Shown here piece by piece: positions 35,601 through 44,360 of a stretch of 64,000 nucleotides of DNA. Within the stretch, counting starts at the first letter, position 1, and every line of letters starts with the position of its first letter. A program made the translations under genes and the position numbers. The stretch lies in assembly GCA_964435115.1 (NCBI GenBank), contig CAYSYM010000005.1, positions 1-64,000 on the forward strand, written 5' to 3'. Source of the stretch: CAYSYM01 sp964435115. Lineage in GTDB: Bacteria; Chloroflexota; UBA6077; CF-72. Below the pieces are notes generated by a model. That model had not been told where the DNA came from, did not search any database, and was given only the letters and a program-made list of their open reading frames with translations.

Positions 35601-35769
35601 GGGCGAGACCAGCCTGCACCTGCCGGGGGCGGCCGGCGAGACCTTCCGCGATATCTTCACCGGGGCGACGATCCAGGCGCACGCGAGCGACGGGAGGCTA
35701 GGCCTGGCCGACCTGCTGGCGGATTTCCCCGTGGCCGCGCTGGTAGCAACGCCCGAGGCACGTCGCTGA
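32605..35769 (+). CDS. treY: Maltooligosyl trehalose synthase (long form)
   Basis: A GH13 enzyme that isomerises the reducing end of maltodextrins to an alpha,alpha-1,1 linkage. TYRVQFHAGFGFDAARRLVG and HLYASPYLRARSGSTHGYD open the barrel (about 42-85); GLRIDHPDGLRD holds the nucleophile (about 371-382), VVEKILGGEEELP the acid/base (about 450), and SPGVPDIYQGNEVWDF the C-terminal signature. About 1054 residues from GTG 32605, longer than the 700-850 usual in this family; the extra length includes low-complexity inserts near residues 405-430 and 610-635. The GTG overlaps the treZ stop by 8 bp, so the pair is coupled. treX/treS are not in the window. Confidence 0.94.
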   Translation: MPERAGRAARPASPPADRARSLQAQRAAVQRLPLPPAPSATYRVQFHAGFGFDAARRLVGYLHDLGVSHLYASPYLRARSGSTHGYDVADPNALNPELGTGEEYAQLVAELRAHGMGQLVDVVPNHMGIGDPGNVRWLDVLENGPSSVYAPFFDINWSPLKAEPRDHNRLILPTLGDQYGNVLEAGELALGYADGAFFIRYYDRRFPVAPDTYPLILAECLDTLQDELGRRHEQVQELASILTAIRHLPPRGGRDPAALEERNREKEIVKRRLRLLYAESPPLRAALQRALQALNGTPGDRASFDRLDALLEQQSYRLAFWRVAAEEINYRRFFDISELAAVRMEDPAVFHETHRLLLRLVREGTVSGLRIDHPDGLRDPARYLWQLQRSCLAHFYAGRLDAAGPASATGAGGPATPAPTLEEELGALVDRELRRRRRSPREQAFYVVVEKILGGEEELPAAWPVHGTTGYDFLNAAGGLFVNRENGRAFHALYTRFIRQDLRYRDLANSAKKMAMLISLASEVNELGYELKRIASVDRRRRDFTLNLLSFAIREVIAALPVYRTYIDPETGAASQTDRVYVESAVAEAKRRNPRTDPSIFDFIRGTLLGPANPAPVPRASDAEGTAGGAPPESEALRLQFIAPFQQTTGPVMAKGVEDTAFYVYNRLLALNEVGGEPDRFGTSITAFHRQNQRRARAWPTALLATSTHDTKRSEDVRARIAVLSELPREWRAALTRWSRLNGRKKHSVDGRQAPDRNEEYLLYQTLLGAWPLEPLDAGQYATFRDRIAAAMLKSVKEAKVNTSWINPNAAYEAAVQQFVHAILDTGAPNPFLEDFHALRERVAFFGLFNALSQTLLKLTSPGVPDIYQGNEVWDFSLVDPDNRRPVDYARRMDLLRSLRRASTGGVALRPFARGLLETLADGRIKLWLTHRALRLRQDCPELFGRGSYVPLRAAGPKKRHVCAFARVWEGQRVIVVAPVLLAGLTRATPVPPMGREVWGETSLHLPGAAGETFRDIFTGATIQAHASDGRLGLADLLADFPVAALVATPEARR

Positions 35770-35818
35770 CGCAATCGCCGGTTGCCCCATGGGCTGTGGT
35801 CTTAGGATTGAGCTAGCG

Positions 35819-36040
35819 ATGCCGTTGGGTGAGCTCGGACGGACGCTGCTGGTCATTGGCCTGGTGCTCGCCGGACTGGGGGGCCTGCTGCTGCTGGCCG
35901 GCAGCGTCCCCTGGCTGGGCCGGCTGCCGGGCGATATCAGTCTGGAGCGGGGGAACGTCCGCTTCTACGCACCGATTGCCACGAGCCTCCTGCTCAGCCT
36001 GATCCTCACCGTCCTGCTGAACGTCCTGGCACGCCGGTAG
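35819..36040 (+). CDS. DUF2905 small membrane protein
   Basis: A 73-residue protein with two helices around the conserved LPGDISLERGNVRFYAPIAT turn (about 36-55), the diagnostic block of DUF2905. Function unknown; in many bacteria it neighbours ruvB or queA, but not here. TAGGAT ends 10 nt before the ATG with no SD. Follows treY by 49 bp and is convergent with glgP. Confidence 0.85.
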   Translation: MPLGELGRTLLVIGLVLAGLGGLLLLAGSVPWLGRLPGDISLERGNVRFYAPIATSLLLSLILTVLLNVLARR

Positions 36041-36101
36041 CCAGCGCGAGGGCGCGCGTCACCGCCGCGCCGTGACCCACGGCCCCCCAGGCGCGGCGCG
36101 C

Positions 36102-38264
36102 TCAGCGACTCGCCGCCGCGGCGCGGGGCCCGCTAACGGCGGCGGCCGGCGCGTAGACCCGCTCGACGTACTCCGTGACCATGCGATGGGCGCTGAAGCG
36201 CGGTGCCAGGCGGCAGATCGACTCCCGCACGTGCGCCAGCCAGGCGAGCGGGCGGCCCTCGGCGTCGCGCTCGAAGAAGAGCCGCGCGACCTCCTGCTCC
36301 AGGAGGTCGGCGAGCTGCTGGGCCTCCGCGGCGTCGCGCGCTTCGCCCCCGAGGTGCTCCGGGATGCCGGCGCCGAGCGCCCATCCGAGGCCGGGCTGGT
36401 AGGTCTCCGCCCACCAGCCGTCGAGGGAGCTGAGGTGGAGCGCGCCGTTCAGGACAGCCTTCATCCCGCTCGTCCCGCTCGCCTCCAGCGGACGGCGCGG
36501 CGTATTCAGCCACACGTCGCTGCCCTGGACCATGAGCCGGGCCAGCTCCAGCTCGTAATTCTCCAGGAACACGAGCCGGCCACGGAACCGCGCGTCGCGG
36601 GAGGCGTGTACGATCCGCTGCAGGAGCTGCTTGCCCGGGTCGTCGCGTGGATGGGCCTTGCCGGCGAACACGAGAACGACCGGGCGGGCAGGGTCGCCGC
36701 CGAGCAGCCTGGCCAGGCGTTCCGGGTTCGTGAGCAGCAGGCCGGCGCGCTTGTACGTGGCGAACCGGCGGGCGAAGCCCAGCACCAGCGCCTGCTCCGC
36801 CGCCACTCCGGGCGCGAGGCCCGCGCCGCCCTCAGCGCGCGCGAGGGCGGAGACGCGCGCCAGCAGGCGGGCCCGCTGGGCTGTGCGCGCCTGCCACAGG
36901 TCGGCGGGGGCGCACTGCGCCAGCGCCTGCCAGCGCGCCGGGTCGTGCGGCGCCTCGCGCCAGGATCGGCCCAGGACGCGCTCGAAGAGCGCGCTCATCT
37001 CCGGCCCGGCCCAGGTGGCGGTGTGCACCCCGTTGGTGATCGCGTCCATCGCCTGGGCCGGCGGCGCGTTCCGCACGCCGGTGCCCACGTCGCCCCACAT
37101 CTCGCGGCTGACGTTGCCGTGGAGCTGGCTCACGCCATTGCGGCGGGCGGCGCTGCGCAAGGCCAGCACGGTCATGCTGAACGGCTCGGTGATGTTCTGT
37201 GGCTCCCGCCGGCCCAGCGCCATGAGCTGCTCCCGCGTGAGGCCCAGCGTCTCCCGGTAGTCCGCGAGGTACGCCTCGACGAGGTCGGCGGGGAACACGT
37301 CGTGGCCGGCGGCGACAGGGGTGTGGGTGGTGAAGGCGAGCCGCGACGCCACCGCGGCGGCGGCTTCGGCAAAGGTCGTCGCCGACCCTTCCGCCAGTCG
37401 CTGGCGGGCCAGCTCGAGGGCGATGAAGGCCGAGTGGCCTTCGTTCAAGTGGTAGACGGCGGGCGTGACGTCCGGCCCGAGCGCGCGGAGCAGGCGCGCG
37501 CCGCCGATCCCCAGGACGAGCTCCTGGCGGATGCGGGTGTCGTGGTCCCCGCCGTAGAGGTGGCCGGTGATCCAGCGGTCGTCCTCGCGGTTCTGGGGCA
37601 GGTCCGTGTCCAGGAGGTAGAGCGGCACGCGGCCGACCTGGGCGCGCCACGCGCGGGCCCGCACGGAGCGGCCGGGGAAGGGGACTGCCACCGCGAGCGG
37701 CTGGCCATCCGCGCTCAGGACGGCGCTCAGCGGGACCGACGCGGGCTCGAGGCGGTCGTACCCTTCCCGCTGGTAGCCGCCGGCGTCGATCGTCTGGCGG
37801 AAGTAGCCGTAGCGGTAGAGCAGGCCAACCCCGACGAGCGGCACGCCCAGGTCGCTGGCCGCCTTCAGGTGGTCGCCGGCCAGGACTCCCAGCCCGCCGG
37901 CGTAGACGGGGAGGCACTCGGCCACGGCGAACTCGGCCGAGAGGTAGGCGACCCGCGGGGCGCCCGCCAGGCGCGGCGGCCGCGTGAGCTCCTCGGCCAG
38001 GTCGTCGCGCGCCGCCAGGATCGCCGCGGCGTGTCGCGCGACGACGCCCGGGTCGGCGGCGCGCAGGACAGCCAGGGGGTTGGACGTCGCGTCCCACGTC
38101 GGCGGGTGCAGGGCGCGGAACAGCGCACGCGTGGGCCAGTGCCACGCCCAGCGGAAGTTGTGGGCGAGCTCTACGAGAGCCGCGGTGAGGTCGGACTGGC
38201 CAGGGCGTCGCCGCACGGCTCCGTTTGGCGACCTCCTTCCAGCCCCTTCGGCAGTGTTCGACAT
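36102..38264 (-). CDS. glgP: Alpha-glucan phosphorylase (short form)
   Basis: A 720-residue GT35 phosphorylase of the short Thermus/Thermotoga type with an N-terminal DUF3417-like segment (LVELAHNFRWAWHWPTRALF, about 31-50). VYAGGLGVLAGDHLKAASD, LNEGHSAFIALELA and FTTHTPVAAGHDVFP are present; the PLP-lysine motif EASGTSGMKAVLNG (Lys about 604) is intact. It splits storage glucan or maltodextrin with phosphate to glucose-1-phosphate. Placement opposite treZ-treY suggests a local maltodextrin/trehalose hub: phosphorylase and TreY/TreZ draw on the same pool. Confidence 0.94.
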   Translation of the reverse strand: MSNTAEGAGRRSPNGAVRRRPGQSDLTAALVELAHNFRWAWHWPTRALFRALHPPTWDATSNPLAVLRAADPGVVARHAAAILAARDDLAEELTRPPRLAGAPRVAYLSAEFAVAECLPVYAGGLGVLAGDHLKAASDLGVPLVGVGLLYRYGYFRQTIDAGGYQREGYDRLEPASVPLSAVLSADGQPLAVAVPFPGRSVRARAWRAQVGRVPLYLLDTDLPQNREDDRWITGHLYGGDHDTRIRQELVLGIGGARLLRALGPDVTPAVYHLNEGHSAFIALELARQRLAEGSATTFAEAAAAVASRLAFTTHTPVAAGHDVFPADLVEAYLADYRETLGLTREQLMALGRREPQNITEPFSMTVLALRSAARRNGVSQLHGNVSREMWGDVGTGVRNAPPAQAMDAITNGVHTATWAGPEMSALFERVLGRSWREAPHDPARWQALAQCAPADLWQARTAQRARLLARVSALARAEGGAGLAPGVAAEQALVLGFARRFATYKRAGLLLTNPERLARLLGGDPARPVVLVFAGKAHPRDDPGKQLLQRIVHASRDARFRGRLVFLENYELELARLMVQGSDVWLNTPRRPLEASGTSGMKAVLNGALHLSSLDGWWAETYQPGLGWALGAGIPEHLGGEARDAAEAQQLADLLEQEVARLFFERDAEGRPLAWLAHVRESICRLAPRFSAHRMVTEYVERVYAPAAAVSGPRAAAASR

Positions 38265-38391
38265 CCCGTCAGGTCCCCTTCACACGACCGGCGGCAGCGC
38301 AGTCTACCCAATCATCTGCAAGCTGCACACCAGCCGGGCCGCGGCGGCGCGCCACGTGCCGGCACGCGCTGGTGCGCGGCGCAGCGGCCCG

Positions 38392-38880
38392 CTAGCGCTC
38401 CACGGCGAGCGGCTCGGCGGACGCCCCGGCCTTCTCCTCGCGCGCGGCGGCGCGCTTGCGCTCGATCTCCCGCTGCCGCTCCACGAGGATCTCGAGGGTC
38501 ATGCCGTCGAGGATGCGCCGCATCGTCGCCGTGGCCAGGTGCCAGGCGTCGCGGATCGGGCAGGTGAGAGGATCGGCGTCCGCGCTCTCGGCGTCGTGGA
38601 GCCCCTCCTCGGGCGGCACGAACGGGCCTTCCAGGGCCGCGACGATGTCGGCCAGGCTGACCGCGCCGGGTGGACGGGTGAGCGTGTAGCCCCCGCCGGG
38701 CCCGCGGTAGCTGCGGATCAAGGCCGCGCGCCGCAGCGCCAGCAGGAGCTGCTCAAGGTAGGGCTCCGGAATCGCCTGGCGCTGGGCGATCTCGGTCGCG
38801 TGGACGGGGCGCTCCCCGTACCAGCGCGCGATCTCAACCATGGCGTGGGCGGCGTAGTCGGCCCGCTGTGAGAGACGCAT
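38392..38880 (-). CDS. Rrf2-family transcriptional regulator
   Basis: A 162-residue winged-helix protein starting MRLSQRADYAAHAMVEIARW, with the ATEIAQRQAIPEPYLEQLLL recognition region (about 29-48) and RSYRGPGGGYTLTRPPG wing (about 57-73). It has a single cysteine (TCPIRDAWH, about 107), whereas IscR/NsrR-type sensors use three Cys for an iron-sulfur cluster. A start at 38916 is possible but ATG 38880 fits the family N-terminus. Target genes unknown; no isc or nsr genes adjoin. Confidence 0.88.
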   Translation of the reverse strand: MRLSQRADYAAHAMVEIARWYGERPVHATEIAQRQAIPEPYLEQLLLALRRAALIRSYRGPGGGYTLTRPPGAVSLADIVAALEGPFVPPEEGLHDAESADADPLTCPIRDAWHLATATMRRILDGMTLEILVERQREIERKRAAAREEKAGASAEPLAVER

Positions 38881-38994
38881 CGCGCGCTCATTGTAGGCGC
38901 CCTCCAGGCGGCGCACGCGGAGTTCCGCCCCTCCACGCGGCCGCCGGCGGCCCCGCCGGGCGCTACGCGCCTCCCCCTGGCGGGCTGATAGCTC

Positions 38995-40056
38995 TCACGC
39001 CTGGACTCGCTGCCGCGCCGCTCGCCGCAGGCGGTCCGCCAGGGCCCGGCCGAGGCCGCGGCGCGGATCGGCCAGGTCGCGCGCGAACAGGACGTCCAGG
39101 CCGGCCTGGTCGAGCGCGCGCAGCGCGTGGAACAGGTGGGCGGCCGACTCACGCGGATTTGCGAAGCTGCCCACGGGCTCCGCCACGACCGACCCGGGCA
39201 GGAGGTCGCGGTCCTCGTCGAGGAGCAGGATGCCCACCCGCCGGCCGGCGGCGAGCGCAGCGGCCACGCCCGCGCGCAGGCCTTCACGCGCGGCCGGCGG
39301 CTCGCCGCTGATCAGCACGAGCGGCGTGCGGGGCGCGTAGTGCACCTCGAACAGCCCCGGCGCGAGCTGAGCGTCCGCCACGGCGGATGCAGGCAGAGCT
39401 GCAAGGGGGACGCCGAGCACGGCCTCCACCGCCTCCGCCGGCACGCCGCCCGGCCGGAGGAGCCGCGGCGGGGCAGCCGAGAGGTCGACGATCGTCGACT
39501 CCACTCCGATCGCCGTCGGCCCGCCGTCGAGCACGAGGTCGATCCGCCCCCGCAGATCCTGCATGACGTGCTCCGCCCGGGTGGGGCTGGGACGGGCGAA
39601 CAGGTTGGCGCTGGGTGCCGCGAGCGGGACGCCGGCGGCGACGATCAGCGCGCGCGCGACCGGGTGGGACGGGACCCGTACCCCCACCGTGTCCAGCCCC
39701 GCGGTGACGTTCGGCGGCACCTCGGCCCGCTTGGGGAGGACCAGTGTCAAGGGCCCGGGCCAGAACGTGGCGGCGAGAGCGCGGGCAGCGTCCGGGACGA
39801 CTCGGGCGACGCGCTCGAGCTCGGCCGCCTGGGCGAGGTGCACGATCAGCGGGTCCGCGGCGGGCCGTCCCTTGGCGCGGAAGATGGCCGCGACGGCCGC
39901 GGCGTCGAAGGCGTTGGCGCCCAGCCCGTACACCGTCTCCGTGGGAAAGGCGACCAGTCCGCCGGCGCGCAGGACCGCGGCCGCGGCGGCGATGCCGGCC
40001 CCGTTCGCCGGCAGCAGGCGCGTCTGGAGCGCGCGGGGCGAGCGGCGGCGGGCCAT
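38995..40056 (-). CDS. L-threonylcarbamoyladenylate synthase (Sua5 long form)
   Basis: A 353-residue YrdC/Sua5 protein. VLRAGGLVAFPTETVYGLGA (about 28-47) and IFRAKGRPAADPLIVH (about 58-73) carry the ATP/threonine-binding Lys-Arg pocket; APSANLFARPSPT is the SxN motif. Beyond residue 215 a C-terminal Sua5 domain is present, so this is the full two-domain type rather than the short TsaC. It makes threonylcarbamoyl-AMP for tRNA t6A37. Divergent from dnaA with 179 bp between. Confidence 0.93.
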   Translation of the reverse strand: MARRRSPRALQTRLLPANGAGIAAAAAVLRAGGLVAFPTETVYGLGANAFDAAAVAAIFRAKGRPAADPLIVHLAQAAELERVARVVPDAARALAATFWPGPLTLVLPKRAEVPPNVTAGLDTVGVRVPSHPVARALIVAAGVPLAAPSANLFARPSPTRAEHVMQDLRGRIDLVLDGGPTAIGVESTIVDLSAAPPRLLRPGGVPAEAVEAVLGVPLAALPASAVADAQLAPGLFEVHYAPRTPLVLISGEPPAAREGLRAGVAAALAAGRRVGILLLDEDRDLLPGSVVAEPVGSFANPRESAAHLFHALRALDQAGLDVLFARDLADPRRGLGRALADRLRRAARQRVQA

Positions 40057-40076
40057 GCGGCTGGGTGGTCGGTGGT

Positions 40077-40108
40077 GGGGGCCGGTGTCGGGTGTTGGGG
40101 GATTGGGG
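40077..40108 (+). other. G-quadruplex-prone tract in sua5-dnaA divergent region
   Basis: Four G-runs (5, 3, 5 and 4 Gs at 40077, 40090, 40097 and 40105) separated by loops of 8, 4 and 3 bases on the + strand, 20-52 bp upstream of sua5. The first loop slightly exceeds the usual 7-base limit. Confidence 0.4.
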
Positions 40109-40213
40109 AGGAGGATAGCTGGCGGCCGCGGCCCGGCGTCACAGCTCAGCCGAGGCGCCCAATCCGACCCGTTTCGGGAAGCCCGGGCGGTCGCCAGGCG
40201 GACGGTGGCTGCC

Positions 40214-40219
40214 TAGAAT
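40214..40219 (+). promoter_or_regulatory. -10 box (TAGAAT) before dnaA
   Basis: TAGAAT lies 16 nt before the dnaA ATG, implying a leader of about 10 nt. No Shine-Dalgarno and no good -35 (TCGCCA at 17 bp). Confidence 0.35.
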
Positions 40220-40235
40220 CTCCGGCTCATTCCCC

Positions 40236-41750
40236 ATGCACGGCCCGCCCGCGACGCTCGACAGTCCGGCCAGCGCCCCGCCCGACGCCGCTGACGCGCG
40301 CCAGCTCTGGCAGGCCGCCCTCGCCCGACTCCAGGGGCAGACCAGCCAGGCGCACTTCCAGACCTACCTGCGCGACACGGTCGGCGTCCACTACGACCCC
40401 GGCGCGAGCGTCCTGCGGGTCGCCGCCGGCAACCCCTTCCACGTCCCGTGGCTGGAGGGCCGCTTCAGCTCCGCCGTGCACACCGCCATTGCCGACGTGC
40501 TGGGCGCGCCGGTCCGGGTGGAGTTCGTCGCCCAGGCGCGGTCGCCGAACGGGTCGGAACGGCGGCGAGCGCCGCTGCGGCCCCTGGACGTCCTGCTGGA
40601 CGCGCCGCCGGCTTCCCCAGCGGCCGCCGCCGGCCCAGCGCCGCGGGCGGACCCCGGAAGGTCGGCCGGACAGGCCGACCGTCCCGAGACGGCCCGGTCC
40701 GGCGCGCCCCGGCTCCTGGGCTCGCCGCTCAACCCGCGCTACACCTTCGCCACCTTCGTCGTCGGCAAGGCCAACCAGCTCGCGCACGCCGCCTCGCTGG
40801 CGGTGGTGGACGAACCCGGCCGGGCCTACAACCCGCTCTTCCTGTACGGCGGCGTCGGGCTGGGCAAGACCCACCTGCTTCACGCCATCGGGCAGGCGGT
40901 CGTGGCGCGTGCCCTGAGCGTCGTCTACGTCTCCTCGGAGACCTTCACCAACGAGCTGATCGAGGCCATCCGCCAGCACCGCACGGACGATTTCCGGGCC
41001 AAGTACCGCCGCGCCACGGTCCTCCTGATCGACGACGTCCAGTTCATCGCCGGCAAGGAGCGCACGGAGGAGGAGTTCTTCCACACGTTCAACGCACTCC
41101 ACGAGGCCGGCGGCCAGATCGTCCTGTCCAGCGATCGGCCGCCGCGCGCGATGACGATCCTGGAGGACCGGCTCCGCTCCCGCTTCGAGTGGGGCCTGAT
41201 CGCCGACGTCCAGCCGCCCGACTACGAGACGCGGATCGCCATCTTGCGCTCCAAGCTCGTGGGCCCGGCCGCGAGCGCCGTCCCGCCAGAGGTGATCGAC
41301 TTCATCGCCCAGAAGGTGCAGAGCAACATCCGCGAGCTGGAGGGGAGCCTGAACCGGCTGCTCGCCCACGCCCGCCACCTCGGCCAGCCGGTGACGGTGG
41401 AGCTGGCGGCGGCGGCGCTGCGCGAGCTCGTCGCACCCGGGCCGGCGTCGGGGAGCGCGACGCCGGAGGCGGTGCTGCAGGCGGTGGCGCGCTACTTCGG
41501 CGTGCGCGTGGACGACCTGAAGGGGAAGGCCCGCCACAAGGAGATCGTCGTGCCGCGCCAGGTGGCCATGTACCTCCTGCGGGCGGATGGACGCCTCTCG
41601 ACCCCGGACATCGGCCGCCTGCTCAACCGGGACCACACGACAGTCCTCCATGGCGCCAGCCTGGTGGCCGCCGACATCGCCCGGGACGGCCCCAGCCGCA
41701 GCACCGTGCGCGGCGTGCGCGAGGTGCTGGCCGCCGCCCACGCGGCCTGA
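40236..41750 (+). CDS. dnaA: Chromosomal replication initiator DnaA
   Basis: A 504-residue DnaA with four domains: I (about 20-100, LWQAALARLQGQTSQAHFQT), a Pro/Ala-rich linker II (about 105-165), AAA+ III with Walker A GGVGLGKTH (about 205-213) and Walker B LLIDDVQF, and HTH domain IV ending in the signature GRLLNRDHTTVLHG. It binds DnaA boxes and opens the origin. dnaN, recF and gyrB, usually next door, are absent, as is a box cluster (TTATCCACA) in the flanking 180 bp, so this gene is not at a visible oriC. No SD precedes ATG 40236. Confidence 0.95.
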   Translation: MHGPPATLDSPASAPPDAADARQLWQAALARLQGQTSQAHFQTYLRDTVGVHYDPGASVLRVAAGNPFHVPWLEGRFSSAVHTAIADVLGAPVRVEFVAQARSPNGSERRRAPLRPLDVLLDAPPASPAAAAGPAPRADPGRSAGQADRPETARSGAPRLLGSPLNPRYTFATFVVGKANQLAHAASLAVVDEPGRAYNPLFLYGGVGLGKTHLLHAIGQAVVARALSVVYVSSETFTNELIEAIRQHRTDDFRAKYRRATVLLIDDVQFIAGKERTEEEFFHTFNALHEAGGQIVLSSDRPPRAMTILEDRLRSRFEWGLIADVQPPDYETRIAILRSKLVGPAASAVPPEVIDFIAQKVQSNIRELEGSLNRLLAHARHLGQPVTVELAAAALRELVAPGPASGSATPEAVLQAVARYFGVRVDDLKGKARHKEIVVPRQVAMYLLRADGRLSTPDIGRLLNRDHTTVLHGASLVAADIARDGPSRSTVRGVREVLAAAHAA

Positions 41751-41771
41751 GCCCGCGCGCCGGGCGCCGGC

Positions 41772-42524
41772 TCAGGCGAGATACCGCTCGAAGGTCAGCC
41801 ACCGCAGCCCCACCCACACGGCGCCACCGCCCACCGCCAGCAGCAGCGCCACGACGCCCGCCAGCCGCAGGCTGCCGGGGAGGCCGAACATGAGGCCCAT
41901 GAGCACGACGATCAGCGGGCCGATGAGGGCGCCGGTCAGGTGGTTGGCGGTGCGGAAGTCGCGCGAGAGGAGGGCCAGCAGCAGCGCCACGCCGACCGAG
42001 CAGGCGACGGCGGCGAGGAGCACGAGCAGCAGGACGCCCACGTAGGCGAGGCTCACGAGCCCGAGGGAGAGGAGCACCGCGGCGTCGACCACGAACAGCG
42101 GGAGGACGACGGCCAGCGCCACCAGGAGGGTGGTGAGCAGCTTGGCGACGATGATGTCGGCCACGCCCACGGGCAGCGCCATGAGCAGCTCGAGCGTCCG
42201 CTTCTCGCGCTCCGCGACCACCGTGTAGGTGGCGGACACGGAGGGGACGACGAGCCCGCCGAGCGTGATGAACAGGGGCAGCATGGCGCGTACGTAGAGC
42301 TCGACCGGGTCGCCGAGCTCGGCCAGGCCGGCCGGCAGCGGGAAGCGCGTGGGGAACGTGCCCGCCGTGGGGTCCGCCCGCAGGGCGAAGAGCTGGCTGA
42401 GGGGGACGACGAGCAGCAGCAGGATCGGCAGCAGGGTGGCCGAGAGCACCGCGCCCCGGCTGCGCACCACCTGCCGCAGCTCCTTGGCCAGCAGCCTCCG
42501 CACGGCCGGGGAGAGGAGGGTCAC
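41772..42524 (-). CDS. ABC-2 type exporter permease
   Basis: A 250-residue protein with about six helices: KELRQVVRSRGAVLSATLLP (about 14-33) and the conserved EREKRTLELLMALPVGVADI coupling helix (about 112-131) of the ABC-2/NatB class. GTG 42524 overlaps the upstream ATPase stop as GTGA, so it pairs with that ATPase. Last gene of a five-gene operon. Cargo unknown. Confidence 0.85.
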   Translation of the reverse strand: MTLLSPAVRRLLAKELRQVVRSRGAVLSATLLPILLLLVVPLSQLFALRADPTAGTFPTRFPLPAGLAELGDPVELYVRAMLPLFITLGGLVVPSVSATYTVVAEREKRTLELLMALPVGVADIIVAKLLTTLLVALAVVLPLFVVDAAVLLSLGLVSLAYVGVLLLVLLAAVACSVGVALLLALLSRDFRTANHLTGALIGPLIVVLMGLMFGLPGSLRLAGVVALLLAVGGGAVWVGLRWLTFERYLA

Positions 42525-43513
42525 GCGTCGCTCCGTACGAGGTCCACGAACAGGCGCTCGAGCGTCGGCTGGAGGAGCTGGCACTCGTAGATGTCGAGGC
42601 CGTCGGCCAGCAGGCCGCGCAGCAGGCCCGGCATCTCGGCCGCGGCGTCCCGGACCGGGATGCGCACGCCACCCGCGTTCGCCTCGTCCAGGGCCGGGTC
42701 GAGTCCGCGGGTGCGCAGGGCGGTCGCGAGGGCCGCGTCCCCCTGCCGCGCCGCCAGGCGCGCCTGGGGGAGCCCGCGCTGGCGGAGGGACGCCAGCGGC
42801 TCGTGGAGCAGCACCCGACCGCCGCGCAGGATGATCACCTCGTCGCACAGCGCCTCAGCCTCGGCGAGGTTGTGCGTGCACAGCAGCGTCGTCCGGTTGG
42901 CCATGGCCTCGCGCAGGAAGGCGCGGACGTCGTGCGCCGCGACCGGGTCGAGGCCCACTGTGGGCTCGTCGAGGAGGAGCAGCGTCGGCTCGCCCAGCAG
43001 CGCGGCTGCCAGGACGACCCGGCGCTGGAAGCCGCCCGAGAGCTGGGCGAGCATCTTGTCGCGGTGCGGGCCGAGCTCAAAGAGTTCGACCACCCGGTCG
43101 AGACTGCCGCGCCCGTAGAGGCTGCGGGCGAGCGCCAGGTACTCCGCGGTCGTCACGTCGGTGTACATGCCCGGTCCCTGGGGCACGATGCCCGTCCGCT
43201 GGCGGGCGGCGGCGTAGCCGGGTCCGCCGACGCGGACGCCGAGCAGGCGCACCTCACCACTACTGGGCTGGATGGCGCCCTGGAGCAGCCGGATGGCGGT
43301 ACTCTTGCCGGCGCCGTTCGGCCCCAGCAGGCACGCCCGCGCGCCCGGCCGGATGGACCAGGTGACGGCCTCGAGCGCGAGGGCGCCCTGGCGGTAGCGT
43401 TTGCTCACCTTCGAGAACGCCAGCGCGCACCCCGCCGCCGCTGCCGGGCCGTCTGGCGAGCGCACTCCCCCAGTATACGTGGGGCAACCGTGAGCGGCGG
43501 GCTGCGGGCTCAC
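42521..43513 (-). CDS. ABC transporter ATPase (DrrA/NatA type)
   Basis: A 330-residue ATPase with Walker A LLGPNGAGKST (about 62-72), Q-loop IVPQGPG, signature LSGGFQRR (about 162-169), Walker B LLLLDEPTVGLDP and switch His in LLCTHNLAEAE. The C-terminal 100 residues form the accessory domain common in ABC-2 export ATPases. GTG 43513 overlaps the upstream permease stop by 4 bp. Confidence 0.93.
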   Translation of the reverse strand: MSPQPAAHGCPTYTGGVRSPDGPAAAAGCALAFSKVSKRYRQGALALEAVTWSIRPGARACLLGPNGAGKSTAIRLLQGAIQPSSGEVRLLGVRVGGPGYAAARQRTGIVPQGPGMYTDVTTAEYLALARSLYGRGSLDRVVELFELGPHRDKMLAQLSGGFQRRVVLAAALLGEPTLLLLDEPTVGLDPVAAHDVRAFLREAMANRTTLLCTHNLAEAEALCDEVIILRGGRVLLHEPLASLRQRGLPQARLAARQGDAALATALRTRGLDPALDEANAGGVRIPVRDAAAEMPGLLRGLLADGLDIYECQLLQPTLERLFVDLVRSDA

Positions 43514-44360
43514 AGGTCGCGGCGGGCGAAGGCGTACGTCGCCGCCAGCAGGAGCGCCACGGGGTACAGCAGCGCCCAGACGAGGAAGGCGGCCGTCGGG
43601 GGCTGCGAGGAGGCGAAGGGCAGGATGCCGCTCGCGCTGCCACTCGCCGCCAGGAGGGCCGGGGTCTGCAGGTAGTAGGACGCCCCCCGCCAGAGCGCGT
43701 CGCTCGGGACGAGCAGGCTGACGACGATGCCCAGGTTCTGCATGGCCTGGTTGGCCAGCACGCTACCCACGAGCTCGACGACCCCGCCCAGCCAGGCGAG
43801 GCCGAACAGGGTGAACACCACGATGCCGTTGGCGAGCGTGGAGAGCAGCGTGCTGCCCAGCACACTGAGCGTGAGCAGGAGGAGCGCGCTGAGCGCCATC
43901 AGCAGGAGGGCGGGCACGGGATTCGGCAGCTCGAGCCCCGCGATCAGCCGGCTGACGAGCAGCAGGAGCGACCCCATCGCCGCGACGTAGACGACCAGGA
44001 GCGTCGCGTACCCCAGCCAGCGGCCAAGGAGGAAGTGGCTGCGGCGGATGGGGCGCGCCAGGACGGCGTGCAGCGTGCCCGCGTCGACCTCACCCGAGAT
44101 GGCGCCCACGGCGAGGAAGAGCGCGAGGACGCTCGCCAGGAAGTTGACGGCGTACATGCCCAGGAGCGCCAGCAGCGACATGGCGACCGGGACGACGAGC
44201 CGGGTGCGCGCATTCGCGGCCGTCTCCAGCGCCTTTCCATAGGCGAACCAGAAGCCGAGGGCGAACAGCGCCACGAACAGCAGGCTGAGCACGATCCCGG
44301 CCAGGACGAGCCGGCGCGAGATCGCCTCGTGGATGGTGAAGCGGGCGACCTCCAGCACCT

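Noticed and set aside
40057..40235. oriC next to dnaA
   Set aside because: No DnaA boxes or A+T-rich unwinding region; the tract is G-rich.
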